A stretch of 64,000 bases of DNA from Aeromicrobium panaciterrae (GTDB taxonomy: Bacteria > Actinomycetota > Actinomycetes > Propionibacteriales > Nocardioidaceae), in contig NZ_JAVDWH010000001.1 of NCBI RefSeq assembly GCF_031457275.1, forward strand, positions 310,001-374,000. The letters run 5' to 3'. The translations under genes and the position numbers were made by a program. Within the stretch, counting starts at the first letter, position 1; the number at the start of each line of letters is the position of its first letter. Shown piece by piece: positions 16,199 to 26,365 of this stretch. The notes under the pieces are model-generated. The model had not been told where the DNA came from, searched no databases, and worked only from the letters and a program-made list of their open reading frames with translations.

Positions 16199-16674
16199 TG
16201 TCAGAACTGACCCTCACGCTGATCAAGCTCGCATTCCTGGCTGTGCTCTGGCTTTTTGTGCTGTCGGCGGTCTCGGTCATCCGATCTGACATCTTCGGCA
16301 CCAAGGCACCCGTTCAGGTGCGTCCGGCCAAGGCGAAGGCCAAGGCCAAACCGACGGCGCGTGCCCGCAAGGCTCCACGCGGCGTACCCACCAAGCTGCA
16401 GGTCGTCTCCGGCCCCAACGCAGGTCAGAGTGTTCCCCTTGGGGACAAGCCGATCCTGCTCGGCCGCGGCACCGACGCTGCAATCCGACTCGACGATGAC
16501 TATGTGTCGACGCGCCACGCCCGCTTCGCGACCAACGGCGAGCAGTGGTTCGTCGAAGACCTCGGATCCACCAACGGCACCTACCTCGGCAGCCAGCGCA
16601 TCACCTCGCCCATCCCGATCGGTATCGGCATCGCCGTCCGACTCGGCAAGACCATCGTCGAGCTCCAGAAGTAG
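16198..16674 (+). CDS. fhaB: FHA domain protein FhaB (FipA)
   Basis: Protein of 158 residues. There is one N-terminal membrane helix (LIKLAFLAVLWLFVLSAVSV, about residues 7-26), a basic Lys/Ala-rich linker, then an FHA domain (about 75-155) with KPILLGRGTDAAIRLDDDYV, STRHARF and DLGSTNGTYLG. The FHA motifs Gly-Arg-Gly, Ser-x-x-His and Ser-Thr-Asn-Gly are all intact, so phosphothreonine binding is expected. In mycobacteria FipA/FhaB is phosphorylated by PknA/PknB and helps septal assembly under oxidative stress. ATG at 16198 overlaps the fhaA stop. It is followed by pstP after 3 bases. Confidence 0.92.
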   Translation: MSELTLTLIKLAFLAVLWLFVLSAVSVIRSDIFGTKAPVQVRPAKAKAKAKPTARARKAPRGVPTKLQVVSGPNAGQSVPLGDKPILLGRGTDAAIRLDDDYVSTRHARFATNGEQWFVEDLGSTNGTYLGSQRITSPIPIGIGIAVRLGKTIVELQK

Positions 16675-16677
16675 TCC

Positions 16678-17952
16678 ATGACGTCTCTTACCTATCGCTA
16701 TGTCGCGCTGACTGACACCGGTCTGCGCCGACCCGCCAACCAGGACTCCGGGTATGCCAGTCCGCGACTCCTGGTGATCGCGGACGGTATGGGTGGTGCG
16801 GCCGCGGGCGACCTCGCCTCGGCAGAGGCGATGCACATCATTCGTCAGCTCGACCAAGGCTTCGAAGGCGACGCCATGGATGCTCTGCGGCAGTCCGTCA
16901 CGGATGCCAACGCCCGCCTCGGTCAACTGATTCGCAACGACCCTGCGGTCGAGGGCATGGGCACGACACTCGAGGCGATGCTGTGGGACGGCTCCAAGAT
17001 CGCATTCGCTCACCTGGGTGACTCGCGCGCATACCGTCTGCGCGACGGCGTGCTTGAGCAGATCAGCACCGACCACACGTTCGTCCAGAGCCTGGTCGAT
17101 GAAGGCAAGATCAGCCGCGACGAAGCCCGCGTACACCCGCATCGCTCCCTGCTGCTGCGTGCTCTGCTGGGACGCGACGACAACGAGGCTGACTACAACT
17201 GGCTCCAGCCGATGCTCGGTGATCGCTACCTCCTCTGCAGCGACGGCCTCTCCGACATGGTTGGCGACAACGTCATCGAGATGGCCCTCAGCGCCGAGAC
17301 GATCGACCTCGCTGCGACCGAGCTGGTCCGTCTGGCGCTCGAAGCCGGCGGCTACGACAACGTCACCGTCGTCATCGCCGAGTTCGTCGACAAGGACGCC
17401 GCGGTCGACGAGAACTTGGCGTCATCCGACGGGCAGCCGCAGCTGGTCGGCGCCGCCGCCGGGCCCGCGCGCCCGCGTACGAGTCGGCGCTCCGATCCCA
17501 AGACCGCCGAGTCGCAGACCATCGACCCCGAAGAGATCCGGTACGCACCTCGCCCGCCGAGCAGCAGGCGCTGGCTCCGCTGGACCGCCCTCGGAATCGC
17601 GATCGCCGCGATCCTCGCGATCGCCGGTGGTGTCACTTACAACTGGTCACAGAACCAGTACTTCGTCGCATCGCACGAAGGCAAGGTGACGATCTACAAG
17701 GGCGTACAGGCAGACATCCCCGGCATCACGTTGCAACACGTCGACGAGATCACCGAGGTCGAGGTCTCCACGCTGCCCGAGTTCCGTGCCAAGCAAGTGC
17801 GAGCAGGGATCGAGGCGTCGAGCCGCGCTGAGGCCGAGCAGATTGTCGAGAATCTCGACCAGGTCGCCATCAAGCCGACCCCAACGCCGACTCCCAAGCC
17901 CAAACCCAAAGACACAGAGACGTCGACCTCTTCGGCGGTATGGCTGCGATGA
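16678..17952 (+). CDS. pstP: PP2C-family Ser/Thr phosphatase PstP
   Basis: Membrane-bound phosphatase of 424 residues that reverses PknB-type phosphorylation. The PPM metal-binding motifs are present: RPANQDSG near the start, VIADGMGGAAAGDLAS (about residues 36-50), LGDSRAYRLRDG, CSDGLSDMVGDN and GGYDNVTVVI. A basic linker is followed by a membrane helix at about residues 302-322, then an extracytoplasmic domain of about 85 residues and a Pro/Thr/Lys tail (TPTPTPKPKPKDTETS). ATG at 16678 lies three bases after the fhaB stop. Its last codons overlap the rodA start. Confidence 0.93.
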   Translation: MTSLTYRYVALTDTGLRRPANQDSGYASPRLLVIADGMGGAAAGDLASAEAMHIIRQLDQGFEGDAMDALRQSVTDANARLGQLIRNDPAVEGMGTTLEAMLWDGSKIAFAHLGDSRAYRLRDGVLEQISTDHTFVQSLVDEGKISRDEARVHPHRSLLLRALLGRDDNEADYNWLQPMLGDRYLLCSDGLSDMVGDNVIEMALSAETIDLAATELVRLALEAGGYDNVTVVIAEFVDKDAAVDENLASSDGQPQLVGAAAGPARPRTSRRSDPKTAESQTIDPEEIRYAPRPPSSRRWLRWTALGIAIAAILAIAGGVTYNWSQNQYFVASHEGKVTIYKGVQADIPGITLQHVDEITEVEVSTLPEFRAKQVRAGIEASSRAEAEQIVENLDQVAIKPTPTPTPKPKPKDTETSTSSAVWLR

Positions 17953-19319
17953 CCACGCCCGCATGGGTGCCTCGCAAGCGCCGGGGGGCCGAGTTCTTTC
18001 TCACCGTCTTGGCGGTGACGATCGGGATCTCTGCATATGCGGCCGTAGGACTTGGGGTCGAGGGCACCATCCCGGGTGACACCTACAAGCTCGGCTTCGC
18101 TCTGATCGTCGTCGCCGTCGCCACGCACCTGATCGTGCGTCGCGTCGCCCCGTACGCCGATCCGGTGCTGGTCCCGCTCGTCATCGCACTCAACGGCCTC
18201 GGCCTTGCGATGATCTACCGCCTCGACCTCGGCCGACAGCAGGTCAACGCTGATCGCCAAGCGTTCGCCAACGGCCAGCTCGTCTGGACTGCGATCGGTA
18301 TCGCCGCCTTCGCCGCAATCCTGATCCTTGTACGTGACCACCGCCGACTGCAGACACTGACCTACACGTTCGGCGCCGTCGCCATCCTGCTACTGATCCT
18401 CCCGCTGATGCCCGGCATCGGCCGCACCATCAACGGCGCACGCATCTGGATCAACCTCGGACCGTTCAGCTTCCAGCCTGGTGAGGCGGCGAAGGTATGC
18501 CTCGCGATCTTCTTCGCGGGCTATCTCGTCGTCAAGCGTGATGCGCTCGCCCTGGCGGGCCGCCGTATTGCCGGCATCGACCTGCCCCGCGGTCGCGACC
18601 TCGGCCCGATCCTGGCCGGCTGGCTCATCAGCGTCGGCATCCTGATCTTCCAGCGCGACCTTGGGTCGTCGCTGCTGTTCTTCGGCTTGTTCGTCGTGAT
18701 GCTCTACGTCGCCACCGAGCGCGCCGGATGGCTGGTCGTTGGTGCCGTGCTGTTCGTCCTCGGTGCCTACTTCGGCTACCTGGCCTTCGGCCACGTACGC
18801 GTCCGATTCGACGCCTGGCTCGATCCCTTCGGCGACCCGGACCGCAACGGCCAGATCATCAACGGGCTGTTCGGTCTGGCGCACGGTGGTGTGCTCGGCC
18901 AAGGCTGGGGTCTGGGCAGTCCACAACTGACCCCGTTCTCGTTCTCCGACTTCATCGCCGCGTCGATGGGTGAAGAGCTCGGACTCGCTGGCCTGATGGC
19001 CATCCTGATGATCTACGGACTCATCGTCGAGCGCGGTCTCCGCATCGCACTGACCTGCCGTGATGCCTTCGGCAAGCTCCTTGCAGCGGGCCTCGCGTTC
19101 TCGTTCGCGCTTCAGGTGTTCGTCGTCATCGGCGGCGTCACCCGGCTCATCCCACTGACGGGTCTGACGACGCCCTTCATGGCGCAAGGCGGCTCATCGA
19201 TTGTCATGAACTGGGTGATCATCGGCCTACTGCTGCGCATCAGCGACCAGACACGTCGACCGGCGCCTGAGATCTCCACGTTCGAGCACGACGAGGAGAC
19301 GCAGGTGGTGAAGCGATGA
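17949..19319 (+). CDS. rodA: SEDS peptidoglycan polymerase RodA
   Basis: FtsW/RodA/SpoVE family glycosyltransferase of 456 residues with 10-12 hydrophobic spans. It polymerises lipid II during elongation together with PbpA. Conserved SEDS stretches are INGARIWINLGPFSFQPGEA, the RDLGSSLLFFGLFVVMLYVA block with its catalytic-region Asp, and GLTTPFMAQGGSSIVMNW near the C-terminus. I chose the second ATG at 17949, which overlaps the pstP stop as ATGA, over the one at 17940; both are possible. Its last four bases overlap pbpA. It lies in the phospho-signalling operon, as in Mycobacterium (Rv0017c). Confidence 0.92.
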   Translation: MTTPAWVPRKRRGAEFFLTVLAVTIGISAYAAVGLGVEGTIPGDTYKLGFALIVVAVATHLIVRRVAPYADPVLVPLVIALNGLGLAMIYRLDLGRQQVNADRQAFANGQLVWTAIGIAAFAAILILVRDHRRLQTLTYTFGAVAILLLILPLMPGIGRTINGARIWINLGPFSFQPGEAAKVCLAIFFAGYLVVKRDALALAGRRIAGIDLPRGRDLGPILAGWLISVGILIFQRDLGSSLLFFGLFVVMLYVATERAGWLVVGAVLFVLGAYFGYLAFGHVRVRFDAWLDPFGDPDRNGQIINGLFGLAHGGVLGQGWGLGSPQLTPFSFSDFIAASMGEELGLAGLMAILMIYGLIVERGLRIALTCRDAFGKLLAAGLAFSFALQVFVVIGGVTRLIPLTGLTTPFMAQGGSSIVMNWVIIGLLLRISDQTRRPAPEISTFEHDEETQVVKR

Positions 19320-20788
19320 ATCGCCCCATTCGCAATATCGCCATCGCCGCCCTCGTGCTCTTCATGGCGCTGCTGGTCAACGTCAACTACGTGCAGTTCG
19401 TTCAGGCCGACAGCCTCAACGCGAAGACCGGCAACAAGCGCGTCATCAACGAGGAGTTCTCGCGCGATCGCGGTCCGATCCTCGTCAGCGGCAAGCCCAT
19501 CGCCGAGAGCGTGAAGAGCAAGGACGAATACAAGTTCCAGCGCCGCTACCCCGACGGGAAGCTGTACGCGCCGATCACGGGCTACTTCTCCTACATCTTC
19601 GGCAACGACCGGGGCATCGAGAACACCGAGAACGGTGTGCTCTCCGGCAGCGACAACCGTCTCTTCGTCAACCGAGTCGTCGACCTCGTCTCCAACAAAC
19701 AACCCAAGGGCGGCAGCGTTGAACTGACGATCGACCCGCTGGCGCAGAAGACCGCAGCGAGTGGGCTCGAGGCACTCGGCGAAGACACCAAGGGAGCCGT
19801 CGCCGCGATTGACCCCCAGACCGGCGCCATCCTCGCCATGGTGACCCAGCCGTCGTACAACCCGAACCGACTCGCCAGTCACGACTTCAGCGAGGTCCAG
19901 AAGGCGTGGGAGCAGCTGACCACCAGCCCGAACCGGCCGATGTCCAACCGTGCGGCGCAAGAAGTTCTGCCACCCGGATCGACCTTCAAGCTCGTCACCG
20001 CCGCCGCTGCCCTCGAGAACCTCGACATGGATCCCAGCGACAAGGTCAAGGGTGGCCGCAGCCTGTCGTTCCCCGGTACGTCGTTCAAACTCCCCAACCA
20101 GGACGGCGGCAACTGCGGCGGCGACCCCATCACCCTTGAACGCGCCCTCAACGTCTCGTGCAATGTCAGCTTCGGCTCCCTCGCGCTCAAGATCGGCCAG
20201 GAAAAGCTCGCTGAGCAGGCGGAGAAGTTCGGCTTCGGCACCACACCGCTGACACAGCTGCCGTCCAACGCAAGCCGGTTCGCGCCCGTCGATCGGCCGC
20301 TGGAGCGCACCGAGCTGGCACTCTCCGGCATCGGCCAGTTCGAGGTCGCCGCGACTCCGCTGCAGATGGCCATGGTCACCGCGGCCGTCGCGAACGACGG
20401 CAACGTCATGAAGCCGTACGTCGTGAAGACCGTACGGTCGCCCAACCTCAGCATTCTCGATCAGGCCAAGCCTGAGCGGATTAGTGAAGCGATGAGTCCG
20501 TCCAACGCGGCGAAACTTCGCCGGATGCTGATCAGCACGGTCGACGTCGGTACGGCAACATCGGCTCGTATCCCCGGAGTCGAGGTCGGCGGCAAGACCG
20601 GTACGGCTCAGTCGACACCGGATCGCCCGCCCTACGCGTGGTTCGTAGCGTTCGCACCTGCCGACAACCCCAAGGTCGCCGTAGCCGTTCTCGTCGAGTC
20701 CACCGACATTGGTCGAGACGAGATCTCGGGTGGCCGACTCGCCGGGCCGATCGCCCGAGCCGTCATCGAAGCGGTGCTCGGCAAATGA
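19316..20788 (+). CDS. pbpA: Class B penicillin-binding protein PbpA (transpeptidase)
   Basis: Transpeptidase of 490 residues that cross-links peptidoglycan and partners RodA. An N-terminal membrane anchor (IRNIAIAALVLFMALLVNVN) is followed by a pedestal domain and the catalytic domain with the three active-site motifs: S-x-x-K as STFK (Ser at residue 222), S-x-N as SCN in NVSCNVSFG, and KTG in GGKTGTAQ (Lys 427). ATG at 19316 overlaps the rodA stop as ATGA. In actinobacteria this protein is phosphorylated by PknB and acts in septation and cell shape. It is followed by pknB after a 76-base gap, where mycobacteria have pknA; no pknA gene is seen. Confidence 0.93.
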   Translation: MNRPIRNIAIAALVLFMALLVNVNYVQFVQADSLNAKTGNKRVINEEFSRDRGPILVSGKPIAESVKSKDEYKFQRRYPDGKLYAPITGYFSYIFGNDRGIENTENGVLSGSDNRLFVNRVVDLVSNKQPKGGSVELTIDPLAQKTAASGLEALGEDTKGAVAAIDPQTGAILAMVTQPSYNPNRLASHDFSEVQKAWEQLTTSPNRPMSNRAAQEVLPPGSTFKLVTAAAALENLDMDPSDKVKGGRSLSFPGTSFKLPNQDGGNCGGDPITLERALNVSCNVSFGSLALKIGQEKLAEQAEKFGFGTTPLTQLPSNASRFAPVDRPLERTELALSGIGQFEVAATPLQMAMVTAAVANDGNVMKPYVVKTVRSPNLSILDQAKPERISEAMSPSNAAKLRRMLISTVDVGTATSARIPGVEVGGKTGTAQSTPDRPPYAWFVAFAPADNPKVAVAVLVESTDIGRDEISGGRLAGPIARAVIEAVLGK

Positions 20789-20864
20789 CCACACCAACGT
20801 CCAATGCAGCGATGCGCACCGAACCAGTTCATACTTCCAACAACCGTATTGAGAGACTGACATC

Positions 20865-22585
<1,721 letters not shown>

Positions 22586-22589
<4 letters not shown>

Positions 22590-23317
22590 GACGAAGTCGC
22601 GCGCGCATACTCGAGGCTGACCGGTCCGCCGTAAGGCTTCATGTCGATGTCCTCAAGGGTCTCGATCTTGAGGCCGAGCTCGTACGCCTGCACGTAAAGG
22701 CGGTAGCTGGTGGTCTCGGGTGACCTCGCCAGTTCGTCATTCATTGTCGACTTGTTGCCGATTGCCTCGATCACATAGGGCGGCGAGTAGGGCACACCGT
22801 CAAGAACCACGGTGTTGCCGACGCACTTGATGCCGGTCGTGGAGATCAGCCGCTGGCCCTGCAGGGAGACCGCCTCGGCGCCACCGACGAGCAGCGCGTT
22901 GACGAACGCCTGGATGTCCTGCTGGTGCACCACCAGGAGATTGGGGTCGACACCCTCCGGATCAACACTCTTGGGAGCATCGGTCAGCGTGACGCGAATG
23001 CCCGGACCATGGAGCGCCGTCAGTCCGGTCGGCTGTTCGAGCTTGGCGACCTTGTCGCGGTAGTCGTCGAGCGCGGCGCCCGAGACCCCTGCCGAGAGCG
23101 AATCGATGTCGGATCTCAACTCGCGTGCATCGTCACGTCGGTGCGCGATGCGCTCCGAGCGTTCCTTGAGCAAGGAGCCCACGTCACCGCCGGCCGGGCG
23201 AAGGTCCGTGCCGTCGGAGTTGATCGACGCAGCGACGAAGAGGAAGCCCGCAACCACACAGATCGACAGAACGGCCAACGTCCAGCTCTGCCGCTCGTGC
23301 TTGCCGACCCTGGCCAT
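22586..23317 (-). CDS. DUF881 family membrane protein
   Basis: Protein of 243 residues. ATG at 23317 has GGGAG upstream. An N-terminal helix (WTLAVLSICVVAGFLFVAAS, about residues 11-30) anchors a mostly extracytoplasmic part. It has a coiled-coil segment (LLKERSERIAHRRDDARELR) and the DUF881 core with ALHGPGIRVTLTDAP and GGAEAVSLQGQRLISTTGI, CVGNTVVLDG and PPYVIEAIG. DUF881 proteins are common in Gram-positive bacteria beside division and cell-wall genes; their function is unknown. The gene is convergent with pknB (4-base overlap of stops) and divergent from crgA, the same order as Rv0012 in mycobacteria. Confidence 0.88.
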
Positions 23318-23411
23318 ACCTGAACTCCCTCGCTGCACCGTCGCCAACTACGCTATCCGAGAGCACCCATTCGATGCGGACCAGAGCCGCAGCAACCATC
23401 CGGAGTTCGTC

Positions 23412-23645
23412 GTGGCGAAAGACAAAGCACCCAAGGCCCCCAAGTCCAACGTGATCGGCAACCGCTGGGCCGGACCAGCCATGGTCATCTCGGGCGTCAT
23501 CGGGCTCATCTGGATCGTCGTGTTCTACACGACCAGTGATGGCAAGACTGAGATCCCGTTCTACTCCGATCTCGGCCAGTGGAATCTCGTCATCGGCATG
23601 GGCTTCATCGTGGCGGCCTTTGGCTTCGCCATGAAGTGGGAGTGA
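23412..23645 (+). CDS. crgA: Cell division protein CrgA
   Basis: Small membrane protein of 77 residues with two transmembrane helices (about residues 22-43 and 54-73) separated by a short loop with FYTTSDG. The C-terminus ends FGFAMKWE, as in CrgA. CrgA localises to the septum and helps recruit FtsI/FtsQ and other divisome parts; in Streptomyces it restrains FtsZ assembly. The start is GTG at 23412 with CGGAG at 23401-23405. It sits on the kinase-cluster strand next to the DUF881 gene, as in mycobacteria. A DnaA-box palindrome follows at 23669. Confidence 0.9.
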   Translation: MAKDKAPKAPKSNVIGNRWAGPAMVISGVIGLIWIVVFYTTSDGKTEIPFYSDLGQWNLVIGMGFIVAAFGFAMKWE

Positions 23646-23668
23646 CTGGTCGAATTACACGGTTGTAG

Positions 23669-23700
23669 TTATCCACACCTGTGTGCACAGGAGTGGATAA
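23669..23700. promoter_or_regulatory. 32-bp palindrome containing two DnaA-box-like 9-mers
   Basis: TTATCCACA (perfect DnaA-box consensus) at 23669-23677 faces TTATCCACT on the minus strand at 23692-23700. Between them CCTGTG and CACAGG also pair. 28 of the 32 bases match the reverse complement, so it can fold as a long hairpin. It lies between the convergent ends of crgA and the rhomboid gene. It may be a DnaA-binding element or a bidirectional terminator without a T-tract. Confidence 0.55.
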
Positions 23701-23712
23701 ATAACACCGCTG

Positions 23713-24540
23713 TTAGCTGAGCTGACCTGTACGGATGACGATGGCGGCGATCATCGCAATCCACACACCCGCGAACACCAGCACTTGAACAGCCTGTTTG
23801 CGTTCCCTCGGGGCGTACGCGAACGCCGCGCCCAGGATGCAGCCCGCGACGAAACCGCCGAGGTGACCCTGCCAACTGATATTTCCCTGCAGGCTGATGA
23901 CCGCGTTGATCGCGAGCAGCACCAGGAGAGTGGTGACGTCCTGTTTGGCCTTCAGCAAGAGCAGGAGGACCAGGCCGAAGACGCCGAACACCGCGCCCGA
24001 AGCACCAATGGTTGGAATCTGCGGGGTCTCGAGCCAGTAGACGAACACCGATGAGGCGATCGCCATCGTGATGTATGCGGCGATGAACCGCACGGTGCCG
24101 AGAGCCTTCTCAGCGAATGGTCCGAAGAGATAGAGCGCGTACATGTTGAACGCGATGTGCAGCAGGCTGCCATGCAGGAAAGCCGCCGTCAGCAGTCGCC
24201 AGTAGTCGCCGTCAGCGACGGCATATGACTGCATCGCCCCATGCTGACAGACCGACCCTGCTCTGTCGTCGGTAGCCAGTTGGAGGATGTAGACGACGAC
24301 ATTGAGCCCGATCAGGATCTTGCTGACCAGGCCGTCGTACGCCGACACCGCACCGCCGGCGATGGTGCGGGGGGCGCGAATTGTCTTCGCGCCCTCCGTC
24401 ACGCATTCAGGACAGTGGAATCCCACTGACGCATCGCGCATGCAGTCAGGACAGATCATCCGCTCGCACCGCTGACACGAGATGTAAGCCTCGCGATCAG
24501 GGTGGCGATAGCAGCGATAGTCCTGCGCAGGGAGGTTCAT
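23713..24540 (-). CDS. Rhomboid family intramembrane serine protease with zinc-ribbon N-terminus
   Basis: Membrane protease of 275 residues. The N-terminal 45 residues have six or more Cys/His in a B-box/ribbon-like order (CYRHPDREAYISCQRCERM, then CPDC and HCPEC). A helical bundle of six or seven spans follows. Catalytic Ser181 sits in GASGAVFG and His226 in WQGHLGGF, the rhomboid dyad; the oxyanion HxxxN motif (HIAFNMYAL) is intact. Rhomboids cleave transmembrane substrates inside the membrane; the substrate is unknown. ATG at 24540 overlaps the ppiA stop as ATGA, so the two are co-translated. Confidence 0.9.
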   Translation of the reverse strand: MNLPAQDYRCYRHPDREAYISCQRCERMICPDCMRDASVGFHCPECVTEGAKTIRAPRTIAGGAVSAYDGLVSKILIGLNVVVYILQLATDDRAGSVCQHGAMQSYAVADGDYWRLLTAAFLHGSLLHIAFNMYALYLFGPFAEKALGTVRFIAAYITMAIASSVFVYWLETPQIPTIGASGAVFGVFGLVLLLLLKAKQDVTTLLVLLAINAVISLQGNISWQGHLGGFVAGCILGAAFAYAPRERKQAVQVLVFAGVWIAMIAAIVIRTGQLS

Positions 24541-25067
24541 CCCTCAGTGCGCGCGATCTCAACCTTCTCAAGCGTCACGGGCTCGATCGGGCGGTCGAAA
24601 CGGTCGCGCTCGACAACGGCGATCGCGTCAACCACAGCCCTGCTTGCATCATCGACAACTTCGCCGAAGATGGTGTGCTTGCGGTTGAGCCAAGCCGTCG
24701 GGATCACGGTGATGAAGAACTGCGAGCCGTTGGTTCCCGGTCCGGCATTTGCCATCGCCAGGAGGTAGGGCCGATCGAATTGCAGGTCGGGATGGAACTC
24801 GTCCTCGAACTGGTAGCCGGGGCCACCCATGCCGGAGCCGAGCGGGTCGCCGCCCTGCAGCATGAAGTCGGGGATGATGCGGTGGAAAACAAGGTTGTCG
24901 TACAACGGCTTGTTTGAAACCTGGCCGGTCTCGGGGTCGATCCATTCCTTGGTGCCCTCGGCGAGACCGACGAAGTTCTCGACGGTCTTGGGGGCGTGGT
25001 TGGGGAAGAGCTCAACGACGATGTCGCCGTGGTTGGTCTTGAATGTTGCCATCAGCTTCGATGCCAC
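24537..25067 (-). CDS. ppiA: Peptidyl-prolyl cis-trans isomerase (cyclophilin)
   Basis: Cytosolic cyclophilin of 176 residues that speeds prolyl isomerisation during folding. Core motifs: TNHGDIVVELFPNHAPKTV, FHRIIPDFMLQGGDP with the catalytic Arg and Gln, and ANAGPGTNGSQFFIT. The start is GTG at 25067, because the resulting N-terminus V-A-S-K-L-M-A-T aligns with that of Streptomyces/Mycobacterium PpiA and AGGA lies about 10 bases upstream; ATG at 25052 is the alternative. It precedes the rhomboid gene by overlap. In mycobacteria ppiA (Rv0009) lies in the same place between tRNA-Ala and crgA. Confidence 0.92.
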   Translation of the reverse strand: MASKLMATFKTNHGDIVVELFPNHAPKTVENFVGLAEGTKEWIDPETGQVSNKPLYDNLVFHRIIPDFMLQGGDPLGSGMGGPGYQFEDEFHPDLQFDRPYLLAMANAGPGTNGSQFFITVIPTAWLNRKHTIFGEVVDDASRAVVDAIAVVERDRFDRPIEPVTLEKVEIARTEG

Positions 25068-25141
25068 AGGGGGTATTCCTCTCGGTGTGATCCTGACCAT
25101 CGTTTCACGTCACTCAAAGTGCCACCTATACGGTGGGGGAC

Positions 25142-25246
25142 ATGTTCAAAAAGGTCTTCTTCCTCGCCATTGCAGCCGCTGTGGTGATCGCGTTCCGCAA
25201 CGCGGTCGCCGACAAGGGTGGCTCCTACGATCCAGCCGCCAGCTGA
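25142..25246 (+). CDS. 34-residue membrane-anchored micropeptide
   Basis: Short ORF starting ATG at 25142 with GGGGGAC just upstream. The product begins MFKKVFFLAIAAAVVIAF (a single hydrophobic helix after two lysines) and ends with a short polar tail, RNAVADKGGSYDPAAS. Its TGA shares its last base with the ATG of the crotonase gene (TGATG), so the two are translationally coupled. The K-K-hydrophobic-polar design resembles the DLW-39-type peptide encoded at 36310-36423. I could not identify a family. Confidence 0.55.
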   Translation: MFKKVFFLAIAAAVVIAFRNAVADKGGSYDPAAS

Positions 25247-26022
25247 TGGCGGTCACCGTGGAGCGAGTCGGCGATGACATCGCGGTACTGACGTTCAGCG
25301 AACCTCCGGTCAACCTCTATTCGATCGAGATGCACGCCGATTTCGACCGCGCCCTCGACGAGGTCGAGGCGTCGTTGCCGCGCGCGCTGCTCATTCGCGC
25401 CGAAGGCAAGATCGTGTCAGGCGGAGTCGACGTCTCGCAGTTTCACGACCAGAAGACGCTTGCCGACACCAAGGCGCTGTACGACCGGATGATTGAGCTG
25501 CCAGACCGCGTTGCGGCACTGCCGATCCCGACATTCTTCGCAGCGCACGCCCTCACCCTGACCTGGGCTTTCGAGGTGGCGCTCGCGTGCGACATCATCG
25601 TCGCCTCCGAGAAGGCGAAGTTCGGCTTGGTCGAGCGAGTCATCGGACTCACGCCGACCATGGGTGGAACCCAGCGCCTGGCTTCCCGCGCAGGTGTCGG
25701 CCGCGCCAAGGAGTTCGTATTCACCGGCGCCCTGTACGACGCGGCAACTCTGGAGCGGTGGAACGCCATCAACCGGGTGCTACCGGTCGATGGGTTCGAG
25801 GATGCCGTGATGGAGCTGGTCGCCTCGATCGCGATCGGCCCGACCAAGGCATTCGGTGCCGCGAAGGACATCCTTCGACACTTCGAAGCCGGCGGCGTAC
25901 CCGAGGCCAACGCTCACACGACGGCGATCGCCTCCGAGCTCTTCAACACCGAAGACCTGCAGGGCGGTATGGAGTCGTTCCTCAAGGACGGCCCCGGCAA
26001 CGCCACCTTCAGCGGCAAGTAG
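25246..26022 (+). CDS. Enoyl-CoA hydratase/isomerase family protein
   Basis: Crotonase-fold protein of 258 residues. Oxyanion-hole motifs are GKIVSGGVDVSQF and AAHALTLTWAFEVALACDII, followed by EKAKFGLVERVIGLTPTMGGTQRLA. The first block has SGGVD where hydratases have A-G-x-D, and the second lacks the usual G-x-x-x-G-x-G run, so hydratase activity is not certain. ATG at 25246 overlaps the stop of the 34-residue peptide gene. It has no close pathway neighbours: a membrane protein gene (DUF3817) is convergent downstream. The substrate is unknown. Confidence 0.78.
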   Translation: MAVTVERVGDDIAVLTFSEPPVNLYSIEMHADFDRALDEVEASLPRALLIRAEGKIVSGGVDVSQFHDQKTLADTKALYDRMIELPDRVAALPIPTFFAAHALTLTWAFEVALACDIIVASEKAKFGLVERVIGLTPTMGGTQRLASRAGVGRAKEFVFTGALYDAATLERWNAINRVLPVDGFEDAVMELVASIAIGPTKAFGAAKDILRHFEAGGVPEANAHTTAIASELFNTEDLQGGMESFLKDGPGNATFSGK

Positions 26023-26361
26023 TCAGGCGGCGGCAGTCTGCGCGCCGCGTACCTTGCGGGTTGTGCGGCGCTCGGCCCAGAAGCTGACGAACGGGATCGT
26101 TGCCAACAACATGGTCGAGATCGTGAACGCCGGCTTCCATCCGTTGCGAGTCGCCAGAACAGCAATCAGCACGAGAAGTGCCATGAACAGCAACCCGTGG
26201 ACCTGGTCGATCGTGAAGATCAGGCTGTCGTTGCGGTTCCACCACGACGTGTCGTCGGTGGCTCGCTGAGCAAACGCGGCCGTGAACACGAAGATCAGGT
26301 TGATGCCCACGACAGTGGCGATGACTTGGTACGGCCGCAGCGGCCCACTCGGATTCTTCAC
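26023..26361 (-). CDS. DUF3817 family membrane protein
   Basis: Membrane protein of 112 residues with three hydrophobic helices. DUF3817 hallmarks include the YQVIATVVGINLIFVF start and the FTIDQVHGLLFMALLVLIAV block, with a conserved DQ/VHG motif, then the last helix (FTISTMLLATIPFVSFW) and a basic tail (ERRTTRKVRG). The start is GTG at 26361, five bases after the upstream SURF1 stop. It forms an operon with SURF1 and glyA. Its function is unknown; the family often lies near respiratory or lipid genes in actinobacteria. Confidence 0.8.
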   Translation of the reverse strand: MKNPSGPLRPYQVIATVVGINLIFVFTAAFAQRATDDTSWWNRNDSLIFTIDQVHGLLFMALLVLIAVLATRNGWKPAFTISTMLLATIPFVSFWAERRTTRKVRGAQTAAA

Positions 26362-26365
26362 GGCG

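Noticed and set aside
20789-20864. Remnant of pknA between pbpA and pknB
   Set aside because: 76 bases are too short, and translation in all frames shows no kinase motif.
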